Under the pieces are notes generated by a model that saw only the letters and a list, made by a program, of their open reading frames with translations, had not been told where the DNA came from and searched no databases. Made by a program: the position numbers and the translations under genes. Below, piece after piece: positions 1 through 9,399 of a stretch of 64,000 bases of DNA; positions within the stretch are counted from its first letter, which is position 1; each line of letters begins with the position of its first letter. Origin of the DNA: Macrosoma leucophasiata (Eukaryota > Arthropoda > Insecta > Lepidoptera > Hedylidae); assembly GCA_036365455.1 (NCBI GenBank), contig JAWQUS010000010.1, forward strand, positions 17,222,501-17,286,500, in the 5' to 3' direction.

Positions 1-252
1 TACCGCCGCACTCTTCATTAACGAGTCATCTAGTATCTTATCGAATTAATATAAAATGGCTCATGTCATTCAATATTCTGTAAAAGATAAGTTTGTAAAA
101 AGGTCTCGAGAACCCTTGATAATTTTCGCCAGGGAAGGTCACGGTTAAGTTGCAAATCTGCTCCCCAAAGGTCGGCAAAACCGTTAAATAATTTTTCGTA
201 AATGACAGTTTCAAGGTAGTGCAGAGTTTATTAATATTTGGGTTAAGTTGTT
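1..252. other. no recognisable feature
   Basis: AT-rich sequence with no open frame, repeat or motif that I recognise. The frame used by the LINE fragment starting at 253 is closed immediately upstream by a TAA, so the LINE homology does not visibly extend into this stretch. Confidence 0.4.
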
Positions 253-702
253 ATGCATACATTCGTGAAGCGATTAATCCGTAGTGATTCACTGTACGAA
301 TGGAACCGGAGGTACCAGTCTGGTGAAACAGCTTCAATTACGAAGACATTCCTTCCGGACGCGAGGACGTCTTACTGCCTGGTCAGGAAAATTCAACCCG
401 TGGGTATAATAACACAGGTACTTACCGGTCATGGCGGGTTTTCTGAATGTCTGCACCGATTCAGGTGCAAGGAGAGCCCGTCATGTATTTGTGAGCCTGA
501 TAGTGTCCAAACAATCCCACATATTCTGTACGACTGTCCGGTCCACGCGCTCGCAAGATATGACCTGGAACAGAAAATTGGAGAAAAGTTCACCCTCGAA
601 AACATCTCAGCACTCCTGAAAAACAAAGATAAAAGAGAGTTAGTAATAAGATTCTGTATAGAAATAAGTACCATAGTAATAAAAAGAAACAAAAGAAATT
701 AA
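253..702 (+). pseudogene. 3' end of an R1-clade-like LINE (C-terminal domain after reverse transcriptase)
   Basis: A 149-codon frame ending in TAA. From about residue 55 it reads LTGHGGFSECLHRF, then a Cys-His cluster C-x5-C-x-C followed by HILYDCPVHA. That order (TGHG, then a CCHC-like cluster, then a DCP/ECP motif) is typical of the region after the reverse transcriptase in R1/TRAS/SART-type non-LTR retrotransposons. The reverse transcriptase itself is absent, so this is a 5'-truncated copy. It is followed by an AT-rich tail rich in TAAG. The ATG is internal to the original protein and is not a true start. The clade is inferred from the motif pattern; another Jockey-group LINE is possible. 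It is not expected to be functional. Confidence 0.7.
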
Positions 703-960
703 ATAACCATATGCTATTCTGTATAAGTTAGCATAGTCATAGTAAGTACATAATTAAGAGTTAGTAACATATAGGCCTCATTAGATAGAATAAATAAGAG
801 TAATACTTCTAAGATGAATACGTAAAGTTAAAATAGGAAAATTGCTTCCACAAATAAATGTAGTCGTATAGTTATAATTAAGATAAGTTAATAAGTAAGA
901 AAGATAAGTATATTTAGAATAGTAACAATTTAAACATATTTAAGATAAAATGAAAACATA
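703..960 (+). repeat. AT-rich 3' tail of the LINE fragment
   Basis: Low-complexity sequence dominated by ATAAG/TAAGT words directly after the LINE stop codon. It is probably the 3' untranslated region and tail. No target-site duplication was found. Confidence 0.4.
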
Positions 961-1246
961 GATCATTACCGCAACATCAGAGCTTCATTATTATCTGGTT
1001 GGAGTTGTGAGTTTTTTTTTAATGAATGTAATGAAACCTTATAAGATATAAGCATGACATTTCTATTTACCCGACATTCGTTATTTTCTTACTGATATCA
1101 CCTCAGCCCCTAGGCAATACTCATCAAGTAGCATGTATGCTGAGATATATCTATATTTCATAAAATATGTTTGTTGCTCTAGTCTCAATTTATCAAGCGT
1201 TTTATTTATGTAAAATTGTATTAAATTATAGTCATTTATTTGTACC

Positions 1247-1378
1247 TATATAAAAATCATTGCTGTTCGTTAGTCACGCTAAAACTCGAGAACGGTTTCA
1301 ACGATTTGGCTAATTTTGGTTTTGAATTATTTTTGGAAGTCCAGGGAAGGTGTCAAAGGTGAGAAAATATAAATAATT
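1247..1378 (+). mobile_element. Helitron-like 5' end fragment
   Basis: Contains TATATAAAAATCATTGCTG, then GTTCGTTAGTCACGCTAAAA and CTCGAGAACGGTTTC. The same words occur on the opposite strand at the 5' end of the complete short Helitron-like element at 2826-3074. No 3' hairpin/CTAG end is seen here, so it is a truncated relative. Confidence 0.55.
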
Positions 1379-2366
1379 GTAATGGAAATAGTAAAAACAA
1401 CACTTTAATTTTGACATACAAATAGTAAGTACCTACCTATCAAACTTTTGACACATTATTTAATTCTGAATCAATGACATCTGGAACAGTGACGAATGGA
1501 AGAACCACCACACATTATACCCACGTTAAAAATATAAACACAAACCCGGGTTACAGAGCCAAATAATAGGGCCGTCCCTTTACTTCACATAAAATTGTTA
1601 GACTGAAAATCATTAGACTCAAAATATTATGCGGTAAGTATATGAGTTTCATTTATTGTTACAAGGCGTTATTATCTGAAGCTACTGGTGCGGCTAATGT
1701 GGGGTTGATAACCCTTATGGAATACCGGAATTTTCTCGGAACTAGCTCGTGTTATATTAAAGTTGCCCATCCTCAGGGAGTTTACAATCTCCAGTATGTA
1801 ATTAGAAATTCATGTTAAATCATTGTATAAGATATGTCGTGGTTACAAATGTAGTGAAATAATATGTCATAATATACCTATGTATGTAGGTACTTATAGA
1901 CTATGTGTGATTGATTTTTAAGGTTTAACCAGTTAACACGTAACTGCCGAAACATGAGGTTCCGGTTTCGATTGAGTAGGCAGAAGATGATAATTTTTGG
2001 AAAATTGTGAGGAAAATTCTCTGTTGAAAACTCTCCGTTTAAAATATGTTTTAGATAAAAGTCAATAGTTTCGTTTTGAGTTTTTTTTTACCATCAACAA
2101 TAAGTAACTGCACATGTGTGATACGGGACTTCGAAAATAATAATATGTTCATTTTGACTACACGTAATATGCCTAAAAAGGCGGACAAAGGTTTTCTAAG
2201 TTTTTCTGGTTTGTCTATTATTATTACCATCAACCTATTCTATGTAGAACTATCTGATACCGATAACACTAGAACTAAAATAGTACACAATTCAAAATGT
2301 TGATTAAGGCAATATTTTTTTTTTATCATGAAAGTGGCAAGTACGCATGAAGTTCAAATTGATAAG
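1379..2366. other. no recognisable feature
   Basis: AT-rich intergenic or intronic-looking sequence. The only open frames are short and start or end in low-complexity sequence. I see no domain, repeat partner or RNA gene. Confidence 0.4.
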
Positions 2367-2425
2367 ACTTTTATGAAGTGTCCAGTGAAGATGGTAAGCT
2401 TCACTGGACACTCTTCATAAAAGTC
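2367..2425. repeat. short near-perfect hairpin
   Basis: The left arm (GACTTTTATGAAGTGTCCAG...) and right arm (...CTTCATAAAAGTC) pair over about 25 bp around a 7-base loop, with one 2-base bulge. It could be the remnant of a MITE or a small RNA hairpin. Nothing else in the window matches it. Confidence 0.6.
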
Positions 2426-2446
2426 GGTGTCTTGAAATAGTAAATC

Positions 2447-2571
2447 ACAGGGCCGTACATTATTTGTGTGTACTTACAGGAACATAATTGCGCTTAAGGC
2501 TACTATTTAGCTGCAAGTAGATTAATTAGGTAATGCGGTGGTGCTCTTGAGCTCCGTCATTATAGCTCAAC
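2447..2571 (-). mobile_element. F1 SINE-like element, diverged 5' part
   Basis: Matches the reverse complement of the F1 family (GGGCCGTACATTA ... TAGGTAATGCGGTGGTG ... GAGCTCCGTCA) seen in good copies at 60303-60587 and 18859-19146. It lacks the 3' half. Confidence 0.6.
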
Positions 2572-2825
2572 TGCGATGCGAAGTCAATTCCCAAGAACCC
2601 ACCCATCCAGCGAAAATTACCATAGCTGTTTAAAACTAAGTAAATAACTAAGGAGATATCCGAAAATCGGGCATTTTTTATTAAAAACAATTAAATTTAA
2701 ATATCTCGAAAACGGTTAGATTTGGGATAGGGTGTTTCATAGACAAATCAGTCAGAAACAATGTAAACTACACGCCCTTAACGGGAATAGGTCGACTTAA
2801 CCTGTAACCCTGTATATATGTTTTA
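2572..2825. other. AT-rich sequence, probably old repeat
   Basis: Contains AAATATCTCGAAAACGG and GTCGACTTAACCTGTAACCC, phrases that look repeat-derived, but no partner copy is present in the window. Confidence 0.25.
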
Positions 2826-3074
2826 CTAGCTGACCCAGCAAACTTCGTATAGTCTCATAATTAAATAATGTGTCAAAGGTTTGATAGATACGACTATTTG
2901 TATGGAAAAATGAAATTGTGTTTTTTGTCATCTCCCTTCAATTTCTTCATATTTTCTTACTTTTTAAACCTTCCCTGGACTTACAAAAATCATTCAAAAC
3001 CAAAATTAGCCAAATCGGTCCAGCCGTTCTCGAGTTTTAGCGAGACTAACGAACAGCAATTGATTATATATAGA
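2826..3074 (-). mobile_element. short non-autonomous Helitron-like element, 249 bp
   Basis: Read on the minus strand it starts TCTATATATATAATCA and ends with ...CTAG followed by T, lying between A and T as Helitrons do. The 3' end reads CGAAGTTTGCTGGGTCAGCTAG. The 5' part shares the GTTCGTTAGTC and AAAACTCGAGAACGG words with the fragment at 1247-1378. It is far too short to encode the Rep/helicase. Confidence 0.7.
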
Positions 3075-3596
3075 TAAACAATCGATGATTGCAATAACGC
3101 TAGTGGCAAATTCAAATGTGTGATTTATTGCACACAGCGACACGGGCTATGTACACATGACAGGGGTGTGTGTCGATCAATCACAGGGGCGGATGGACGC
3201 GCGACAGGCCATTAGGCGGCGCCTCGTCGGCCTCAGGTGCCAGATGCTCCCGTCACCACGGCCAGCCAGTCTTATTTCATCACTTAGCGCTAACCGACCA
3301 AGTAATTCGTTATTAGTCGGCAATACAGAATACAAATATGTAGCTATGCCTATTATAGATCCAGGCTTACTGAGCCATTTCTTAATCAAGAAATAGCGAA
3401 TAATACCACTTTGATATACAAAACAGCTGTTTCTTATTCTTATTATGGATGAATGCAAAATAACAAACTTAATCTGTCTTTGAATGCAAAAATTCAGGAC
3501 TACAAATTGAATTTAAAAATTGAAAAATTTTTGAAATTGATAATATTATGTTTATCGCATCGATATCACTCACTGTTCATCCGTAGTTGGTGGTAA
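3075..3596. other. unique sequence with a CpG-rich patch (about 3130-3290)
   Basis: The patch contains GGCGGCGCCTCGTCGG and similar words, with much higher GC than its surroundings. No protein homology is visible in any frame. Confidence 0.35.
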
Positions 3597-3702
3597 AGTT
3601 CTATTGACTGATGAAGTTCCTGTGATGGAGCTCATGGGCGTAGTCGCCTCTACATTACCATATCTACTTGCCCCTAAATGGTAGCGTTCAGCGCTATCAA
3701 GT
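3597..3702 (+). mobile_element. F1 SINE-like element, old 5' fragment
   Basis: Diverged match to the F1 head: TTGGTGGTAAAG, GATGGAGCTCATGGGCGTAG, CTAAATGGTAGCGTTCAGCG. Confidence 0.55.
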
Positions 3703-4054
3703 ATACACGTGACGTGTATCGTATAGCACGAAGCCTTCTCTCCATGGGAAGATTGACTCACATTTGTCCGCATTTTAAATTGTTTACTTGAGATACATTC
3801 CACTACATTAAAGTAACAGAATGATAAAATCTTGATGATCAAGATATTTGTATATCTAAAATAATTAAATCCATCAACTTTTTATCGTTATCTCCTTCAT
3901 CTGTTTCGTAGAAATAATATGAATTGAACAAATTAAAAAATGCTTATCATTTGATTGTATCTAAAACTATTTTGGTATACGACAAATTTATTGAAAAGTA
4001 AATAATAACAGATGGAGAGAAAGGATTTAATCCATAAATAAAGTATCAGCATTG

Positions 4055-4084
4055 CACCCGTGCGATGCCGCGGCGGGTCGCTAG
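4055..4084 (+). mobile_element. Helitron-like 3' terminus
   Basis: GCACCCGTGCGATGCCGCGG followed by CGGGTCGCTAG|T. This GC-rich, hairpin-capable end with CTAG before a T is a frequent lepidopteran Helitron 3' end (from memory). The matching 5' end was not found upstream. Confidence 0.6.
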
Positions 4085-4257
4085 TAGTATTTATATTAAC
4101 ATTTTATTCTATAGAAGAACGAGGGAACAAGATTATTCACGGTTTATGAACGTTGACAACCAACTGGTAAATCAGATTTTCTGCGTGCAAAGAGCAGCGG
4201 GAAAGATAAATCACTACGTAATAAAAAACTTTGGTCACCGGAACTCAGTCCATTGCA

Positions 4258-4418
4258 GGACTAAGGTGTTATGCTTCTGTGCCGGAAATTACAGGGCCGT
4301 ATATAACATTATTATTCCACCTGACCGGAACACGACAGTGCTGAACACTACCAAGTATATTAGGTAATGCGGTGGTGCCTACGCCCGCGAGCTCCGTCAC
4401 TTGAGCTCTACCACCAAT
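4258..4418 (-). mobile_element. F1 SINE-like element, 5' two-thirds
   Basis: Reverse complement of the F1 head: CTAAGGTGTTATGCTTCTGT, GGAAATTACAGGGCCGTA, CGGAACACGACAGTGCTGAA, GAGCTCTACCACCA. Relative to intact copies it lacks the ATTTAGCGG segment. Confidence 0.75.
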
Positions 4419-4585
4419 AAAGTGTTTTCAATGAAAATTATATAGGTACATTAAAATAAAAAAAAATCAAAAAGATTATCTTAAGATTAGTTCCGTTGTA
4501 TGAGTAACACTCCTGCGTAAAGGTCCATGTAAAGGGGTATATAAGATATTTATTTGCGTGCATATAAAAGTGCAATCGTGTAGCC

Positions 4586-4790
4586 ACGACTACTCGTAGC
4601 CGTATAACTACGTAGCCGTCACCTGTCTTATTCGTAACCTATCGTAGCCGTAATCTTATTTAGCTGAAACCTTGCGTAGCCGTAATATTGCGTAGTTGTA
4701 ACCTTACGTAGCCGTCAAGTATCATATACGTAACTTTTGTAGCAGTAATCTAATGTAGCTCGAATCTTCCGTAGACGTTAGCTTCACCCA
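4586..4790 (+). repeat. degenerate minisatellite (CGTAGCCGTAA-type units)
   Basis: About ten imperfect units of roughly 16-20 bp built around CGTAGCCGTAACCTT (variants CGTAGCCGTCACC, CGTAGTTGTAACCTTA, TGTAGCAGTAATC). There is no coding potential. Confidence 0.7.
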
Positions 4791-5296
4791 AATGGATCTG
4801 GCCGGATATCGTCATTAGTTCGTGCGTGCAGCCAATTATTCTCAAACATGAGGTTGTACATTTTTGTCTGTTGCCTCTACGAGAGTTGTAGTGCACCACA
4901 TAGGAAAAATGGCCAATTATGGTACTATCTGGTGGTAACCAGTAGGTAGTGCGCCTACGTAGTGTTTACTTGAGCAAAGTACCTTCAAAATACTAACAAT
5001 TTGCCGTAGTTTTACTCATGTCGATCCTATCACGTGATCTCATTTACTCAGTGATATCAATTCTGTCGGTGAAAATAAAATCAGTACTGACTAGCTTTTG
5101 AGTTTATTCGTTACAAGCATATATGATATAGAGATTTAATCTGATGTTGCTTAAACATTTTTTACTATTCGCTACTTATTCGCCCAAAACAAAGTTCGTA
5201 GGTACTAAATGCATGGAAATATGAACAAAACTATACGTTCTCATATCCCGTAAAAGGCATAAAGTAAGGCGCATCCATGCATTAATAGACTGTGTC
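4791..5296. other. no recognisable feature
   Basis: Unique AT-rich sequence. I see nothing in it. Confidence 0.3.
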
Positions 5297-5395
5297 CATT
5301 AATTAGACCAACATGCGTCATCGTAATGGACTATATCGAGGTGAATACGGGTGACACATGCGTTCACACTCGGAAGCTATAAACATCACGACTGC
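5297..5395 (+). repeat. local diverged duplication, copy 1
   Basis: CATTAATTAGACCAACATGC / GTCATCGTAATGGACT recurs at 5853-5940 as CATTAATTAGAACAACATGT / GTCATCGTAATACACT, in the same orientation, about 557 bp apart. Confidence 0.5.
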
Positions 5396-5614
5396 ATTCC
5401 TTCTAGAGGAAAGAGAATGGTGTGCTTGTGTACACTTCCGATATGTTAGTTAGAAAGAAAGAAGAAAGTCCTTCAGTTTCGTTTATATACTTATTGATTC
5501 AACATTTGACATTGTTGAATAATTCGTTTAAGAAGTGGATAAATACAAAAGTTATTTAATTTTGAAATCAAGTTAGATTTAAACCCGTTTTTTAATGTCG
5601 GTGAACTACCCTCT

Positions 5615-5781
5615 AAAGGGCCCAACACATTAACAGTCCCCGGCAGATATTAGCCTGTCAGTTAATCGTAGGAGATCACAGACTCGACAGACGATTTTCT
5701 CAGTCTGTGATCTACGATTAACTGACAGGCTAATATCTGCCGACGGACTGCCGGCGGACTGTTAATATGTGGGGTTCTTTT
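5615..5781. mobile_element. hairpin MITE, about 167 bp
   Basis: Nearly the whole element is an inverted repeat. The left arm contains AACACATTAACAGTC, then CAGATATTAGCCTGTCAGTT and AATCGTAGGAGATCACAGAC. The right arm carries their complements and ends GACTGTTAATATGTGGGGTT. The unpaired centre is about 15-20 bp. No coding capacity; the superfamily was not determined. Confidence 0.8.
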
Positions 5782-5852
5782 AAGGTTTAAACACTTTTAA
5801 GTAAAACATCGTCTATACCTACTACAACCATTCAAATACATACTTACATATA

Positions 5853-5940
5853 GCATTAATTAGAACAACATGTGTCATCGTAATACACTGCGCCGACATG
5901 AACGCAGTGGACAGTGTACACAAGGGGGTTATTAGCACTC
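5853..5940 (+). repeat. local diverged duplication, copy 2
   Basis: Partner of 5297-5395. The hairpin MITE lies between the two copies. Confidence 0.5.
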
Positions 5941-7069
5941 GCATAACTTAATTTGATAATCGTAAACTGTCCGGCAAAATAGTCCTCTGTTATTTGGCTG
6001 ATAACGTACATAATTACCAGGACTGTCAATATATTTAACAACTATGATTTATTTTAACCACGCCTCTCGTATTTGTTATTTCGAATCAGTACCTACCTTA
6101 TTTATGATAAATTTACATTGAACGAATTCAATTTAATTTTGTCAAAATCAATATAGGTACATACTTAACTTTGTATACTACATTTTTAAAAACAGTGCAA
6201 TTTTTAGAATTGGTCCATATATATATATTTTTTCAAAGAGATACCATCAAATGGTTTCATTTGATGCATCTACCCATTGAAAAAAACAACTTTTAAGGTA
6301 ATTTTTTTCGCAGGGTGACAGTGACAGGCAAGTATCTCATGGTGTCTTCCTCCTTCCTAGAGTTCCTTCCTGAAGTACCTAGAGATTTTCAAGTCCCTGT
6401 TCATTTTTTATCTGTGTATCTTACCCATAAACATTTTATGTGGTGAAGGAGGTTAAAACACACACTATAAAAATGTTTTATTTTCATTCATGATGTCCGC
6501 GTAGTTAGTTATCAAACAGTCATATATAGTACAAACTGTCGCAATGGATGCAAAGATAAAATAATATATTATGTATTTTGATTTATATAACTGCAATAAC
6601 GTTAAAGCGTTATAAATATTGAATGGTTTTCGTGTTCTTGGTGGCGACAAGTATACTTCTTTTTTTTTGCTAAATAAGGCCTCACCATAAAAAAAATCAA
6701 ATACCTCGAACCCACAGTGTATAAAATAACTGTACTCTATAAATATATATCAAGCCTAATCTCCCTCGTGTTCTGTATTTTCCATGATAGCTTCCTCAGA
6801 TTAATATGTCGTGTTACGTATATCATGGCGGAGATAAGTGGTACAACGCCATCGATCCTCGTCCGCGTTAATCTTGTTCCTCGTTTTCTGCCATAGGATA
6901 GAGCCATTCACCTTTCACATGTAGGCCATTAGTAGAAAGATAGGCTCGATATTGTAGCACGTGCCCCATCCCCCGCCGCTTGAGATAAGCTCGGAACGTT
7001 AAATATGTGCCTCTCGTGGCTTGCGGTCCACGATAGTCCACAAAACTTGTACAGCTATATGAGTTGCCT
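5941..7069. other. unique sequence, no gene seen
   Basis: AT-rich apart from a CpG-richer part at about 6820-7040 (GCACGTGCCCCATCCCCCGC, CGTGGCTTGCGGTCCACG). No homology visible in six frames. Confidence 0.35.
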
Positions 7070-7509
7070 TCTATACAAATAAATAAAATTGGAGTGTCTG
7101 TTTGTAATATTAAAATAACCGCTTTTTACTAAATGCATATGTATGTATACACGGTACATATACCAAAACCACATTTTTTAAAATGTTTGTCTGTCTGTCT
7201 GTTTGGCGGGGCTAATCTTGGGAACGGCTGGGCCGATTTTGACGGGACTTTCACTGGCAGATAGCTGATGTGACAAGGAGTAACTTAGGCTACTTTAATC
7301 TCCATACATCCATACATACATACAAACCTACATACAAATAAATAGAATTTGAGTGTGTCCGATTTTGACGGGTCTTTCACTGGCAGATAGTTGATGTAAT
7401 AAGGAGTAACTTAGGCTACTTTTATACTAGCTGCGCCCACGACTTCTTCCGGGTTAATACTGAACAATCATATTTTTTCTCACGTGGACGAAGTCGCGGG
7501 CACAGCTAG
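7070..7509 (+). mobile_element. non-autonomous Helitron-like element, 440 bp
   Basis: Begins TCTATACAAATAAATAAAAT and ends CGAAGTCGCGGGCACAGCTAG followed by T. Inside, a module of about 70 bp (CCGATTTTGACGGG ... TTTCACTGGCAGATAG ... AAGGAGTAACTTAGGCTACT) occurs twice, at about 7240 and 7350. The last 86 bp are palindromic: an inverted 3' terminus (ACTAGCTGCGCCCACGACTT) at 7424 faces the real one. Confidence 0.75.
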
Positions 7510-8069
7510 TCTACAATACAACCTTTACTAATGTGGTTGGATGTAAATGCTGAAATTTTATAGTAACTATGTGCTTATGAAAATTTATGTTTGGTTTTCT
7601 TTCTTGTTGCAGGTAATGCGGCGATTAGGCGTGAAGAATAAAAAGGTCGAGTAGTATCTTTTTCAGTCAAGGTGGCGTACTAAATGTGTATCAGACATGA
7701 CTGTATATGTTTGAAAGATTGCCTGGTCACAGCAGTCCTTTAGGTCAATTAAAATGTTTTAAACCTATAATTTCGTAACGCAACTGGCTTAAAATGGCAA
7801 TAACTTCTAAGTACTCTTTATTTACGGTACCGCCGACCGTATACAAAATTCAAAGTAACTTTTTATCTTCTAATAAGATTTTATTCAGTACAAGAAAGAC
7901 GAAGGAATGTTAAAAAATAATGAAAACATTTAAAAAAAAATCTCCTTACGAACGATTTGGTAATGAACGGTGATTTGAGGAAATTTATTTTGTCACTTTG
8001 TATTGTTTGTGTGAAGGAAGAATACTAATTTATATCCATATTTATTAAGGTCGCTGCTTTCAGTTAGAG
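7510..8069. other. no recognisable feature
   Basis: Unique AT-rich sequence without repeats or frames that I can interpret. Confidence 0.3.
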
Positions 8070-8330
8070 ATGGAATGTGCCAAAAGGGCTATTATTCGTA
8101 GGGAGATTAAGGTTAAAATTGAAGAAGAGAATCCTGCTGATATTTTATTCCGCTGCCTCCACGAGCAGTCGACATTTAAATATTGGGTAGCGAAATTTCT
8201 TCGGGATTTAGTCAGTCTTTTTTGGGATTATTCTTTTTTGGATTCAATAAGAGACGTTCCGTACAAATATATAACATATATTTTCAGGTACATAATAAAC
8301 CTCAAAAAAGGAAATAGTTACTCTCTCTAA
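8070..8330 (+). CDS. 86-codon ATG frame of unknown nature
   Basis: An ATG-started frame whose first 60 residues look protein-like (mixed charged and hydrophobic, with an acidic-basic run near residues 10-22 and an aromatic-rich stretch near residues 50-70). No domain or family is recognised. TTTCAG lies just upstream of the ATG and TTTTCAGG inside the 3' part, so splice sites are conceivable, but a chance frame is at least as likely. There is no repeat copy elsewhere in the window. Confidence 0.15.
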   Translation: MECAKRAIIRREIKVKIEEENPADILFRCLHEQSTFKYWVAKFLRDLVSLFWDYSFLDSIRDVPYKYITYIFRYIINLKKGNSYSL

Positions 8331-8780
8331 ACATAATTCTGGGACTTCTAAACTCCTAACAATTTAGTTTAAAATATTATAAATTTATAAATAGGAGCAA
8401 TTCTGAGTAAACATACGAATTATAAAATAGAATTTTTCAAAGGCACGATTTAGAAGAAAACTGTAATATTATGTAGGATAATAAAAGCTCTAAAATAATG
8501 TCGATGTCGTCAAATGTTTGCACAAACATAGATATCTACGAAACCATGAACGTAGATTTCGTTGCGTTGTTTTAGGCCCGCGCGTAAACTATGGCCCCTT
8601 AAGATAAGGATCTTACGAAAGTTGGTAAAAGCCTTGCTCACTTCTTTTCCTTAAAATTAAACTACAATGTAGAGTAAGCTTGGAATAATGTTGTTTTTAT
8701 GAAGAAGTTTATTAGGCTACAATATATTTATTTGTAAGATGCCATGGGATGATTTGATGAGTTGCCACAGGTTACGCGAA
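8331..8780. other. no recognisable feature
   Basis: AT-rich unique sequence. Confidence 0.3.
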
Positions 8781-8818
8781 AAGCGACCTACACGCGTGTG
8801 GTGCCGCGGGCAACAGCT
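8781..8818 (+). mobile_element. Helitron-like 3' terminus
   Basis: GTGTGGTGCCGCGGGCAACA followed by GCTAG|T. This is a typical GC-rich hairpin plus CTAG end. No 5' end was found upstream. Confidence 0.6.
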
Positions 8819-9162
8819 AGTGAAAAATAAATTCTTATGACTATAACAATCGTCCAAAAGCTGTGGACTTCGAAGATAATTTTATTCAAATGAGAAAACT
8901 TCTTGTAATCACTTCAACATTAAATTTTCTCGGTATTCAAGAAAGGGTTTCATAAAGAGCGGTTCCAGTCACCTAGTATTGAAAGCATTGTTCGCTTGCT
9001 GCTGCCATCCTGCGACTTTGTTGCAGGGAGGTTGCAGGTTACTCTATTTAAATTTACGTATTTCGCGTCGCGCGCGGTCTGGCGATGCTGTCCTTCTCGC
9101 ACACCATACTATTGCTTGCAACAGAGTTTTATAGAAAAGATGGAAAGAAAAAATTGACTTCG

Positions 9163-9238
9163 GGCGGGAGTTGAACTTGCAACTTCTGAGTTTAAGTCCA
9201 GGCACTAATACTAACCTAGGTCCCAAAGAACCACCTGG
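9163..9238 (-). mobile_element. tRNA-related SINE fragment
   Basis: On the minus strand it carries a B-box-like GCAAGTTCAACTCCCGCC preceded at a tRNA-like distance by GACCTAGGTTAGTA, a plausible A box. A true tRNA gene is unlikely because no cloverleaf can be closed by eye. Confidence 0.4.
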
Positions 9239-9399
9239 ATGTCGAATTTCTCTTTCACATTTATAACATCGCTCTTAAGATATATACATCTATTGCAAAT
9301 TAATGTTAGTTATGCAACAAATACGATACATTTTTCAGGTTATATAATATCGTGAAATTCTTACAATTAAGTAAAGTTTACTTACAACATCATCACTTA

